Positions 7,552 to 14,747 of a stretch of 23,383 nucleotides of DNA are shown here, one piece after another (the stretch's first letter is position 1; the number at the start of each line of letters is the position of its first letter). Location of the stretch: assembly GCA_018711755.1 (NCBI GenBank), contig DVHY01000094.1, positions 1 to 23,383 on the forward strand, read 5' to 3'. Source of the DNA: Candidatus Limivicinus faecipullorum (GTDB lineage: Bacteria > Bacillota > Clostridia > Oscillospirales > Oscillospiraceae). The notes under the pieces were generated by a model that worked only from the letters and a program-made list of their open reading frames with translations, was not told where the DNA came from and did not search any database. A program made the position numbers and the translations under genes.

Positions 7552-8382
7552 TTATGCTGCGCCTTTCTCGCCCCTCTGGGGCAGACTGGGTGTTTCTACC
7601 GGGGGCACCGGGTCGTTGCCCGCCCCGTACCGCCATATGCGGCAGACTGCGGCGATGAACTCTTCGTCGCTCATATCCCCGCCGCAGCTGAAGCTGAGGA
7701 GCACCTGCCTGGGCAGCTCCAGCTCCTCGCCCTCTTCCAGGGCGGCCTGGAGGCGGGAGACCGTGGAGAAATAGGACGAGGGCAGTACCAGCGTCTGGGC
7801 GTAGCGGGTCTCCCCCTGTCTCATGAGCATGAATTTATTCAGATAGTAGGAAGAAGCCTGGGGGCTCACGCCCTGGGCGAAGGCGGCGTGGGGGATCAGC
7901 TGCAGGCTGTATATCTTGCTGAGGGTCTCATGGCTGCAAAGCTCCGCCATCACCGTAAGAGCCTTTGACTCGTCCCCGTTGGAGGGCAGGTACTGAAACT
8001 CCACATAGGCGTTTTCCTGGAGCTGTCCCTCCCCGTCCAGGATGACCCGGTGGGTGGTCTTTTTCAGGGTCAGGGGCTTGTAGGGGCTGCGGCTCTCGGT
8101 AAAGATGGCCTGAGGCAGAAAGCCTGCGCCAAAGAGGGCGAGGGTCTCGCTGTGGCTCAGCTCCTGTTCAAAGAGATCCCCGGAGACTCCCGGGTCGGAC
8201 ATGTTGAAGGAGACGATCTCGTTCCATATATAGCTCTCCGGAGAGGCGCTGCTGAACACCGGGGCGGTGGTGGGCTCCGGCGTGGGGGCGGCGTCCACCT
8301 GGGGCATTTCCCAGGGGCCGGTGTCGCCGCAGCCGGAGAGCAGACAGACTGCCAGCAGCAGCGGTATAATCGTCTTTTTCAT
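7552..8382 (-). CDS. Putative lipoprotein of unknown function
   Basis: I do not recognise a named family. The 276-residue protein begins with MKKTIIPLLLAVCLLSGCGD, a clear lipoprotein signal peptide with lipobox LSGC and Cys18 as the acylation site, so it should be anchored on the outer face of the membrane. A short Pro/Thr/Ala linker (about 31-45) leads to a mixed domain with no obvious catalytic motif. The C-terminal tail is rich in Pro and charged residues. ATG 8382 has GAGG 6 bases upstream, and a strong promoter lies just before it. It heads an operon with hflX and yigZ; this may be positional only, since those act in the cytosol. Confidence 0.75.
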   Translation of the reverse strand: MKKTIIPLLLAVCLLSGCGDTGPWEMPQVDAAPTPEPTTAPVFSSASPESYIWNEIVSFNMSDPGVSGDLFEQELSHSETLALFGAGFLPQAIFTESRSPYKPLTLKKTTHRVILDGEGQLQENAYVEFQYLPSNGDESKALTVMAELCSHETLSKIYSLQLIPHAAFAQGVSPQASSYYLNKFMLMRQGETRYAQTLVLPSSYFSTVSRLQAALEEGEELELPRQVLLSFSCGGDMSDEEFIAAVCRIWRYGAGNDPVPPVETPSLPQRGEKGAA

Positions 8383-8416
8383 ACTTACCTCGTAAAAGAA
8401 GTTTGATTATTAAATG

Positions 8417-8445
8417 ATTATACCCCATTTTTTCTCCTCAGGCAA
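8417..8445 (-). promoter_or_regulatory. Sigma-A promoter of the lipoprotein-hflX-yigZ operon
   Basis: On the minus strand, TTGCCT (8445-8440) is followed after exactly 17 bases by a consensus TATAAT (8422-8417). The -35 box starts just after the stop codon of the upstream ylmC-like gene. Transcription would start about 30 bases before the lipoprotein start codon. Confidence 0.8.
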
Positions 8446-8447
8446 TA

Positions 8448-8726
8448 TCAAATAAACAGCCGCCTGCGGCGCTTGCGGCGCATGAAATCCCCCTTGGCCT
8501 CCACCAGGATGATGTCGCTGCCTATGCGCTGGATGCAGCTCCAGGGCAGCACATAGTCGTCTTCCCTGCCCAGCAGGCCCAGCATTTTGGCCCGGCCGGG
8601 GGTCACCAGGGAGATTATCCGCCCGTCGCTGTCGTCGAATTCCAGGTCGCACACGTAGCCCAGGCGCAGCCCGGTGTGTATGTCTATCACTTCTCTGTAG
8701 CGCAGGTCGGAAAAATAGCAGAGCAT
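8448..8726 (-). CDS. YlmC/YmxH-type PRC-barrel protein
   Basis: This 92-residue protein is a single PRC-barrel domain of the YlmC/YmxH group, often annotated as a sporulation protein in Firmicutes; the molecular role is not well known. Typical features are LRYREVIDIHTGLRLGYVCDLEFD at 8-31, the central VTPGRAKMLGLLGREDDYVLPWSCIQRIGSDIILVE block (41-76), and a very basic tail (FMRRKRRRRLFI). ATG 8726 follows GGGGGAGG by 4 bases. It lies downstream of noc and upstream of the lipoprotein operon. The basic tail suggests nucleic acid or membrane binding, but this is only a guess. Confidence 0.85.
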   Translation of the reverse strand: MLCYFSDLRYREVIDIHTGLRLGYVCDLEFDDSDGRIISLVTPGRAKMLGLLGREDDYVLPWSCIQRIGSDIILVEAKGDFMRRKRRRRLFI

Positions 8727-8799
8727 AAAGCCTCCCCCCTCATATGAAAGTATATAAAGGAGAAGGCTTGTATTATGAGCGGAAAATTGGCGCCGGGGC

Positions 8800-9630
8800 T
8801 CAGGGCTGCCCCTTTGCCTTGGGGATGGAGATAGTGAGGATGAGGGAGTCCTCCGTCTCCTCCCGGCGGACCCCGGCGTCTATGCCCCCCTGCTTCATCA
8901 GGTCTATGCTCCGGGACAGGGTGTTGAGGAAGACCCGCACGTCCTTGAGGATAAAGGTGCGCCGGCCCTCCGGCTTTTCCTGCTCCGTCTCCTCCGCCGG
9001 CCGGGAGAGCAGGGCGTCTATGTAGGCGTCGGCGGCGGCCACGTTCAGGCCGTTGTCCACAATGTACATCAGGGCCTCTCTCTGCTGCTCCGGCTCCGGC
9101 AGGCGCAGAAGGGCCCGGCCGTGGCGCTCGCTGAGACCGTTTTCCCTAAGGGCGTCCAGCACGTCCTGGGGCAGCTTGAGAAGGCGCAGCTTGTTGGCCA
9201 CGGCGCTCTGGGACTTGCCTATGCGCCGGGCAGCCTCCTCCTGGCTCATGCCGAACATGCGTATGAGCTGGTTGATGCCGTTGGCCTCCTCTATGAAGTC
9301 CAGGTCCCGGCGCTGGAGGTTCTCCACCAGGGCGATGAGACTGGCGTCCTCCATGTTCACATCCAGCAGTATGCAGGGCACCTCCCTGAGCCCCGCCAGC
9401 TTGGCGGCCCTCAGCCGCCGCTCCCCCGCCACCAGCTCGTAGCGGCTGCCCCTTATCCTGACGGAGAGAGGGTTGAGTATGCCGTAATCCTTTATGCTCC
9501 GGCTCAGCTCCTCCAGAGACTCGTCGTCAAAGAGTTTTCGGGGCTGGACAGGACTGGGACAGATGTCCTCGGTGCTGAGATAAACGATGCCGCCCCGGCG
9601 CAGGGCGGGCCGGCTGCGTAAAGCCTGCAT
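8800..9630 (-). CDS. noc: ParB-family nucleoid occlusion protein, Noc-like
   Basis: The 276-residue protein is a ParB/Spo0J/Noc-family CTP-dependent DNA clamp. Visible parts are box I AGERRLRAAKLAGL (68-81) of the CTP-binding ParB/Srx domain, LVENLQRRDLDFIEEA (101-116), and a helix-turn-helix region around 129-151 reading GKSQSAVANKLRLLKLP. The SQS..ANKLRLLKLP form resembles Noc, which binds NBS sites and blocks division over the chromosome, more than Spo0J. No parA/soj gene is adjacent, which fits. The N-terminus (MQALRSRPALRRGG) is basic; a membrane-targeting amphipathic helix is not obvious. ATG 9630 has AAGGAGG 7 bases upstream, whereas ATG 9636 is too close. Spo0J cannot be fully excluded. 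Confidence 0.85.
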   Translation of the reverse strand: MQALRSRPALRRGGIVYLSTEDICPSPVQPRKLFDDESLEELSRSIKDYGILNPLSVRIRGSRYELVAGERRLRAAKLAGLREVPCILLDVNMEDASLIALVENLQRRDLDFIEEANGINQLIRMFGMSQEEAARRIGKSQSAVANKLRLLKLPQDVLDALRENGLSERHGRALLRLPEPEQQREALMYIVDNGLNVAAADAYIDALLSRPAEETEQEKPEGRRTFILKDVRVFLNTLSRSIDLMKQGGIDAGVRREETEDSLILTISIPKAKGQP

Positions 9631-9750
9631 GGCCATGCCTCCTTATCTTGTGGTCTGTAAGGCAAGCATACACTGGATATAGTGCGAAAGCAGGGGAAAA
9701 AAGAGGGGGAGGGAGCAGCGGCGCAAGTTTTTTTGCCGGAGCCGGGAGAC

Positions 9751-9794
9751 AAAAAGCTCCGGCTTGAGAAGGGGCGAAAGGCATCTCAAGCCGG
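9751..9794 (-). terminator. Intrinsic terminator of the MBOAT-SGNH operon
   Basis: Just after the SGNH gene stop, the minus strand forms CCGGCTTGAGA (9794-9784) against TCTCAAGCCGG (9769-9759). This is a perfect 11-base stem with a 14-base loop, followed by AGCTTTTT (9758-9751). A second stem, CCGGAGC/GCTCCGG (9736-9742 with 9756-9762), shares the CCGG bases and would compete with it. Confidence 0.75.
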
Positions 9795-9798
9795 GCGT

Positions 9799-10800
9799 TC
9801 AGTCCTTGGGGGAATATAGCTCTTCGCAGAGAGCCTGCCACCGGGCCTCGTCCACGGAGAGGCCGGCTTCAAGCTCAAAATTTACCTCCAGCCAGTCCGC
9901 CAGCCGGGCGGTGGCCTTGGACGCTCCGGAACTGTTCAGATGGTTGCTGTCGAAAAAGTCCAGGTCTCCGTCAAAGCCCGCCTGGTCATAGATTTGGTTG
10001 AAGTCCAGCAGCGGTATATCCTGCTCCAGGGCGAACTGGTGGAGGCTTTTATATATCCCTGCGTCCAGGCCCGCATCCTCATAGGGGGCGATGATAAAGG
10101 CCAGCCGGGCGCCGTGCTCCTCTGCCAGGGCCTTCATATCCAGCAGAATGGAGATGTTCTCCCGGGGGATGGGCCGGGCCTCCACCTGGGAATAGTCCAG
10201 GGCCCGGCTTTGGGAGGGCCTGGCGGGAGTGAGATATATATAGCCCTTGTAGCTGTCGGTGGAATTCCGGTAGGAAAAGTCCAGGTCCAGGGAGCTCAGC
10301 TCCTTCCAGCGGGAGTGGTATTTGAGAAAATTGAAATAATAGCTGCTCCGCTGGCCCCGGGGCACGAGCTCCTGTATCAGCTCTATCTTGTTGCGGGACC
10401 AGGGCAGCGGGTCCAGGCAGTCCCTGAAAACCGCCTCGGTGGCGGTGTCGGCCGTGGAGCAGGCCCCCAGCAGCTCCAGCACCATGAGCTTAGGGCTCTG
10501 GTGTTCCAGGCTCTCCTTCATATAGTAATAGGTGGCCAGGAGGGGCTGCTGCTGGGTGGCCAGCACATAGGAGTGGAGCCCGGAGTCCTTCCACAGCGCC
10601 AGGGGGCTCACGGTGCAGTACATGTGGCTGGTGCCGTAGAACATCACATCCATGCTGTCCTCCGGCTCGTTGTAGAAGCCCCGGACCCTGGTAAAGTAGT
10701 CGCAGGCGTATTTCCTGTCGAAAACCAGGGCCGCTGCCGTGAGCAGCAGGGCAGACAGCAGGAGGAAGGCCAGACAGCGAATAAGCTCCTTTTTTTTCAT
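9799..10800 (-). CDS. Membrane-anchored SGNH-like protein, partner of MBOAT acyltransferase
   Basis: The 333-residue protein has one N-terminal membrane segment (about residues 8-27) and an extracytoplasmic SGNH/GDSL-hydrolase-like domain. The block I nucleophile is in FYGTSHMY, with Ser58 and His59. The C-terminal catalytic pair is in FFDSNHLNSSGA, with Asp284 and His287. Proteins of this type (AlgJ/AlgX, DltD and similar) work with MBOAT acyltransferases to transfer acyl groups to exported polymers; this role is inferred from the neighbour. ATG 10800 has GGAGGAGG 3-4 bases upstream and starts 13 bases after the MBOAT stop, so the two genes form an operon. A terminator follows. The acceptor polymer is unknown: no glycosyltransferase, dltA or dltC is in the window. 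Confidence 0.8.
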   Translation of the reverse strand: MKKKELIRCLAFLLLSALLLTAAALVFDRKYACDYFTRVRGFYNEPEDSMDVMFYGTSHMYCTVSPLALWKDSGLHSYVLATQQQPLLATYYYMKESLEHQSPKLMVLELLGACSTADTATEAVFRDCLDPLPWSRNKIELIQELVPRGQRSSYYFNFLKYHSRWKELSSLDLDFSYRNSTDSYKGYIYLTPARPSQSRALDYSQVEARPIPRENISILLDMKALAEEHGARLAFIIAPYEDAGLDAGIYKSLHQFALEQDIPLLDFNQIYDQAGFDGDLDFFDSNHLNSSGASKATARLADWLEVNFELEAGLSVDEARWQALCEELYSPKD

Positions 10801-10813
10801 GGGCCTCCTCCTC

Positions 10814-12259
10814 TCAGAAATTCATATAGATGAACTGGGCGCTGTCATAACCCGGGCCGTAGATGCCGAATATCAGCACCGCAAACAGGCACAGCAGGTA
10901 CAGGGCCCAGCGCAGGGGCAGCCTTTGCCGGGAGATGAGCTCTCTCAGGCTCTGCCTTTCCTGGATAAGGGAGACTGCCAGCAGCAGCGCCAGAGAGACA
11001 GCCAGGACCAGCATATCCGGCCGGTCCAGGCCCAGAGAGAAGAGAGCGCCGACCGGATGGGGCAGCCAGCTCCCCAGGAACATGGCGCGGGCCATGTGCA
11101 TACCGGCCCTGAGGCCCGGGGCGCGGAAGAAGAGGAAGGCAAAGCTCACCAGCAAAAAGCAGAACAGCTGCCGCAGCAAAACCAGGGCACGGCTGTCCTG
11201 AGCCACGCCCAGGCGGCGGAGCAGTGCGGCCTTGGGCCTGCGGCTCAGGGCGCCGGTTACCTGATATACGCCGTGGAGCAGGCCCCAGAACAGGTAGTTC
11301 ATACCGACGCCGTGCCAGATGCCGCTGAGGGCAAAGACAAGCAGGACATTGAGATATTTTCTGAACTGCCCTTTGCGGTTTCCGCCCAGGGGGATGTACA
11401 CATAGTCCCGGAACCAGGAGCTGAGGGAGATATGCCAGCGCCGCCAGAATTCCTGTATGGACTGGGAGAAGAGGGGGCGGCGGAAATTGTCCGGCAGGGA
11501 GATGCCCAGCATGCCGGAAACGCCCCGGGAGATGTCCACACAGCCGGAGAAATCTGCATAGAGCTGAAAGGTATACAGGCACATGGCCAGAAAGACGGAC
11601 AGCCCGGCGTAAGCCTCATAATTGTCGAAGACCTGATTCACCAGCAGCCCGGCCCGGTCGGCAATGACCAGCTTTTTGAAAAAGCCCCACAGCATCAGCT
11701 GAGCGCCGAATTTCAGCTGCCTGTAGTCCAGTCGGTGGGGGCTGCTGAGCTGGGGGGACAGCTGGGAATAGCGGCAGATGGGCCCCTGCATTATTATGGG
11801 GAAAAAGCTCATGTACAGGGCAAAGCTCCACAGGCGCCTTTCGCAGCGTATCTCTCCCCGGTATACATCAATAAGATAGGACAGGGCCTGAAGAGTGTAG
11901 AAGGAGATGCCCAGGGGCACCAGGAGCCTGGGCTGGGGCAGCTCCCGCCCCAGCACAAGACCCAGGAGGTTCAGGGAATAGGGCAGAAATTTCACACAGG
12001 CCAGCAGCCCCAGATTGAACAGCAGCACCAGCAGAAGGACAAACTTTTTCCTGCCGGTCCGGCCCTGGATAGCCCGGGCTCCGGCATAGCAGCTGAGTAT
12101 GCTGGCGAGCAAAAACAGCAGATACCTTATATCGGCGTATATATAAAAGAAGAGGCTGGCGGCCAGAAGCCAGAAAGGCCGCAGCTTCAGCGGCAGGAGA
12201 TAGTATACCGCCGCCGTCAGCAGCACAAAGGCCAGAAAGCCTAAAGAGATGATGTTCAT
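10814..12259 (-). CDS. MBOAT-family O-acyltransferase (AlgI/DltB-like)
   Basis: This 481-residue polytopic membrane protein belongs to the MBOAT family, which moves acyl groups (usually acetyl) across the membrane to cell-surface polymers. Diagnostic parts are PLGISFYTLQALSYLIDVYRG (115-135), FFPIIMQGPICRYSQL (152-167), YADFSGCVDISRGVSGMLGI (234-253), EFWRRWHISLSSWFRDYVYI (270-289) and SGIWHGVGMNYLFWGLLHG (312-330). His316 is the expected catalytic histidine, and His276 and His329 are also conserved-looking. About ten hydrophobic segments are seen. ATG 12259 follows GGGAGAG, with a strong promoter upstream. Its only operon partner is the SGNH gene. AlgI-type wall polysaccharide or teichoic acid O-acetylation is the best guess; a complete D-alanylation operon is absent. 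Confidence 0.92.
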   Translation of the reverse strand: MNIISLGFLAFVLLTAAVYYLLPLKLRPFWLLAASLFFYIYADIRYLLFLLASILSCYAGARAIQGRTGRKKFVLLLVLLFNLGLLACVKFLPYSLNLLGLVLGRELPQPRLLVPLGISFYTLQALSYLIDVYRGEIRCERRLWSFALYMSFFPIIMQGPICRYSQLSPQLSSPHRLDYRQLKFGAQLMLWGFFKKLVIADRAGLLVNQVFDNYEAYAGLSVFLAMCLYTFQLYADFSGCVDISRGVSGMLGISLPDNFRRPLFSQSIQEFWRRWHISLSSWFRDYVYIPLGGNRKGQFRKYLNVLLVFALSGIWHGVGMNYLFWGLLHGVYQVTGALSRRPKAALLRRLGVAQDSRALVLLRQLFCFLLVSFAFLFFRAPGLRAGMHMARAMFLGSWLPHPVGALFSLGLDRPDMLVLAVSLALLLAVSLIQERQSLRELISRQRLPLRWALYLLCLFAVLIFGIYGPGYDSAQFIYMNF

Positions 12260-12319
12260 ATATCTCTCCCATACAGTGACATGAAAAACCCGCCGTCGGG
12301 CCGGAGAAAATGCAAGTAT

Positions 12320-12348
12320 ATGATAATTGAAGCCCCCGCCCCTGTCAA
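12320..12348 (-). promoter_or_regulatory. Sigma-A promoter of the MBOAT-SGNH operon
   Basis: On the minus strand, consensus TTGACA (12348-12343) is followed after exactly 17 bases by TATCAT (12325-12320). Transcription would give a leader of about 55 bases. That leader contains a short CCCG-ACGG-CGGG hairpin followed by five T (about 12300-12285), a weak terminator-like element. Confidence 0.8.
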
Positions 12349-12367
12349 GCGGCGGCGAAAAAATTTA

Positions 12368-12379
12368 GTGATTTATCAC
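12368..12379. promoter_or_regulatory. Palindrome between divergent promoters, possible operator
   Basis: GTGAT-TT-ATCAC is a 12-base palindrome with perfect 5-base arms. It lies 10 bases upstream of the -35 box of the ABC importer promoter and about 20 bases upstream of the divergent MBOAT -35 box. The location fits a regulator site. No regulator gene is in the window, so its protein is unknown. Confidence 0.35.
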
Positions 12380-12388
12380 GCTAATGTG

Positions 12389-12417
12389 TTGACAAATCCG
12401 GGCGCCGGTGCTATTAT
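12389..12417 (+). promoter_or_regulatory. Sigma-A promoter of the amino acid importer operon
   Basis: Consensus TTGACA (12389-12394) and TATTAT (12412-12417) are separated by exactly 17 bases. The start codon of the binding protein gene follows about 37 bases after the expected transcription start. Confidence 0.85.
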
Positions 12418-12460
12418 TGCTTCAACCCTTGATGGGAGAGAAAATGATGAGGTGATCTTG

Positions 12461-13285
12461 ATGAAAAAGATTCTTGCGCTGGCGCTCATACTTCTTGTGG
12501 TCCTCAGCTGCGCTGCCTGCGGCAGCGGCGGGGAAAAGGACCTGCTGACGGAGATAAAGGAGCAGGGCTATATCGAGCTTTGCACCGAGCCCTATTTTGC
12601 CCCCAACGAATTCATCGACCCCACCAAGACCGGGGATGAGCAGTATGTGGGCATGGACATAGAGATAGCCAAGTACATTGCCGACAAGATAGGCGTGGAA
12701 CTGCGTATAGTCCCCCTGGACTTCACCGCCGTGCTGGCGGGGATAGTGGACGGCAAATATGACATGGCCATCTCCGCCATTGCCTACTCCCCCACCCGGG
12801 CGGAGAACATGACCCTGTCCAACGTATACCAGACCTCCGACGGCTACGGCTTCATGGTCCGCGCCGAGGATGCGGACAAATACAACTCCATAGAGGACCT
12901 GAAGGATGCGGTGGTCATCACCCAGTCCGGCTCCGTGCAGGAGTCTCTGTACAACGAGAACGTGAAGGAGTGCAAGGAGTTCAAGCTGGTGGCCAACATG
13001 ACCGACGGCTATCTGGCGGTGGCGGAGAACAAGGCGGACGTGTGCATCTGCTCCACCGAGTCGGCCCAGCTCTATGCCGAGGCCAACGGCGGTCTGTACA
13101 TCCCGGAGTTCCGCTTTGATATAGACCCCAACATGAACGGCACCGTAGTGGCTCTGCCGCCTCAGGGCAGCGAGAGCCTGCTGGAAGTGGTGAACGAGGC
13201 CATAGCCGAGCTCACCGAGCAGGGCCTGATAGAGCAGTGGAATGAGGAGTACACCGCCTACGCCGCGGAGCTGGGCATCGAATAA
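12461..13285 (+). CDS. Amino acid ABC transporter substrate-binding lipoprotein
   Basis: The 274-residue protein is a family 3 (polar amino acid) solute-binding protein, which captures a substrate outside the membrane for the ABC permease encoded next. MKKILALALILLVVLSCAACGSGG is a lipoprotein signal peptide with Cys20 (or less likely Cys17) as the anchor. The mature part has YVGMDIEIAKYIADKIGVEL, DFTAVLAGIVDGKYDMAISAIAYSPTRAENM and VITQSGSVQESLY, all typical of this family. The frame is open further upstream, but ATG 12461 is chosen for GAGGTGA 5 bases before it and for the signal peptide. It is the first gene of the importer operon. The ligand cannot be named; the AbgB-like gene downstream suggests an amino acid conjugate rather than a free amino acid. 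Confidence 0.93.
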   Translation: MKKILALALILLVVLSCAACGSGGEKDLLTEIKEQGYIELCTEPYFAPNEFIDPTKTGDEQYVGMDIEIAKYIADKIGVELRIVPLDFTAVLAGIVDGKYDMAISAIAYSPTRAENMTLSNVYQTSDGYGFMVRAEDADKYNSIEDLKDAVVITQSGSVQESLYNENVKECKEFKLVANMTDGYLAVAENKADVCICSTESAQLYAEANGGLYIPEFRFDIDPNMNGTVVALPPQGSESLLEVVNEAIAELTEQGLIEQWNEEYTAYAAELGIE

Positions 13286-13326
13286 GAGAGAAATTCTGAC
13301 TGAGCAGTCAACGGGAGCTGGAACTG

Positions 13327-13989
13327 ATGGATAAGATAATAGGCCTGCTGGAGAAATATTATCCGGTGTACCTGCAGGGCCTCTGGGGCACTCTGTGGAT
13401 CTCGGCGGTGACGGTGCTTCTGGGCACGGTGCTGGGGGTACTGGTAGCGGTGCTGCGCATGAGCCGCTCGAAGGTGCTCAACGGCATAGCCGGGGCCTAC
13501 ATAGAAGTGCTGCGGGGCACGCCGATACTGCTGCAGCTGTACTTTTTCTGGATAGGGCTGCCCAAGCTCCTGCCCTTTATGGAGCTGAGCGACACCCAGT
13601 GCATAGTTGTGGCCCTGGTGATAAACGCCTCCGCCTATATCGCCGAGATAATCCGGGCGGGCATAGGGGCCGTGGACAAGGGCCAGTGGGAGGCGGCCCG
13701 GAGCATAGGCCTCACGGAGGCCCACATGATGACCCACGTCATCATGCCCCAGGCGGTGAAGAACATCCTCCCCGCTTTGTGCAACGAGTTCATAACCACG
13801 GTAAAGGGCACGTCCCTGGCCTCGGTGTTCTTTGTGGGCGAGCTGATGACCAGCTACCGCAGCGTCCAGGCGGCCACCTTCCTGGCCCTGGAGTCGCTGA
13901 CCATAGTGGGCATCATATATTTCCTGCTGAACCTTATCCTGTCCCGGCTTCTGCGCCTGCTTGAAAGGAGGATGACTGCCAGTGACTGA
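13327..13989 (+). CDS. Amino acid ABC transporter permease (HisM/GlnP type)
   Basis: The 220-residue protein is the membrane channel subunit of a polar amino acid importer. It shows the N-terminal LLEKYYPVYLQGLWGTLWIS segment, several hydrophobic helices, AYIEVLRGTPILLQLYFFWIG (near 58-78), and the EAA loop EAARSIGLTEAHMMTHVIMPQA that contacts the ATPase. Length is standard for the family, and such proteins act as homodimers when only one permease gene is present, as here. ATG 13327 has GGGAG about 10 bases upstream. The gap to the binding-protein gene is 41 bases, and the end overlaps the ATPase gene by 8 bases. Confidence 0.95.
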   Translation: MDKIIGLLEKYYPVYLQGLWGTLWISAVTVLLGTVLGVLVAVLRMSRSKVLNGIAGAYIEVLRGTPILLQLYFFWIGLPKLLPFMELSDTQCIVVALVINASAYIAEIIRAGIGAVDKGQWEAARSIGLTEAHMMTHVIMPQAVKNILPALCNEFITTVKGTSLASVFFVGELMTSYRSVQAATFLALESLTIVGIIYFLLNLILSRLLRLLERRMTASD

Positions 13990-14716
13990 GGAGATCATCC
14001 GAACTGAAAATCTGACCAAGAACTTCGGCAGCCTGGAGGTGCTCAAGGGCATCTCCACCACGGTGCGCCGGGGGGAAGTGGTGTCCATCATCGGCCCCTC
14101 CGGGGGCGGCAAGTCCACCTTTCTCCGCTGCCTGAACCTGCTGGAGGAGCCCAGCGGCGGCAAGGTATATTTCAAAGGCCGGGATATCACCGACAAGAAG
14201 CTGGACATATGCAAGTATCGCCGGAGCATGGGCATGGTGTTTCAGACCTTCAACGTCTTCCCCAACATGACGGTGCTGGACAATATCACCCTGGCCCCGG
14301 TGCTGGAGAAGAAGCTGCCCAAGGCCCAGGCCAGAGAGGAGGCCATGGCCCTGCTGCGCCGGGTGGGCCTGGAGGACAAGGCGGAGGAATATCCCCGGAA
14401 GCTCTCCGGGGGCCAGAAGCAGCGCCTGGCCATAGTCCGGGCCCTGGCCATGCAGCCGGAGGTCATGCTCTTTGACGAGCCCACCTCGGCCCTGGACCCG
14501 GAGATGGTGAAGGAAGTTCTGAACGTTATCACCGACCTGACGAGAAGCGGCATGACCATCCTCATCGTCACCCACGAGATGGCCTTTGCCCGGGAGGTCT
14601 CCGACCGGGTGCTGTTTATCTGCGACGGGGTGATAAAGGAGGAGGGCAGCCCCGACCAAATTTTCACCTGCCCCCACGACCCCAGTACCATTAAGTTCCT
14701 GAGTATGGTATTATAA
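13982..14716 (+). CDS. Amino acid ABC transporter ATP-binding protein (GlnQ/HisP type)
   Basis: This 244-residue cytosolic ATPase powers the importer. Motifs are Walker A GPSGGGKS (38-45; the usual Ser at position 42 is Gly), Q-loop QTFNVFPNMTVLDNI, signature LSGGQKQRLAIVRALA, Walker B VMLFDEPTSALDPE and the switch histidine in VTHEMAFA. All catalytic residues are present. The start is GTG 13982, inside the last codons of the permease gene, with AAAGGAGG 10 bases upstream; the overlap implies coupled translation. AbgB-like amidohydrolase follows after 31 bases. Confidence 0.96.
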   Translation: MTEEIIRTENLTKNFGSLEVLKGISTTVRRGEVVSIIGPSGGGKSTFLRCLNLLEEPSGGKVYFKGRDITDKKLDICKYRRSMGMVFQTFNVFPNMTVLDNITLAPVLEKKLPKAQAREEAMALLRRVGLEDKAEEYPRKLSGGQKQRLAIVRALAMQPEVMLFDEPTSALDPEMVKEVLNVITDLTRSGMTILIVTHEMAFAREVSDRVLFICDGVIKEEGSPDQIFTCPHDPSTIKFLSMVL

Positions 14717-14747
14717 AAGGAAGATAAAATTTTAAGGAGACGAAGCA

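Noticed and set aside
9799..12259. A dlt (teichoic acid D-alanylation) operon
   Set aside because: dltA and dltC are absent, and the MBOAT and SGNH proteins match the AlgI/AlgJ-like pattern equally well, so the dlt names are not used.
12281..12460. Upstream extension of the binding-protein frame
   Set aside because: The extension runs through the TTGACA/TATTAT promoter and lacks a ribosome binding site. The signal peptide starts at 12461.
13258..14235. A 325-codon minus-strand frame opposite the permease gene
   Set aside because: No family motif, His/Gln/Tyr-rich composition, and opposite a gene with a clear EAA loop and operon context.
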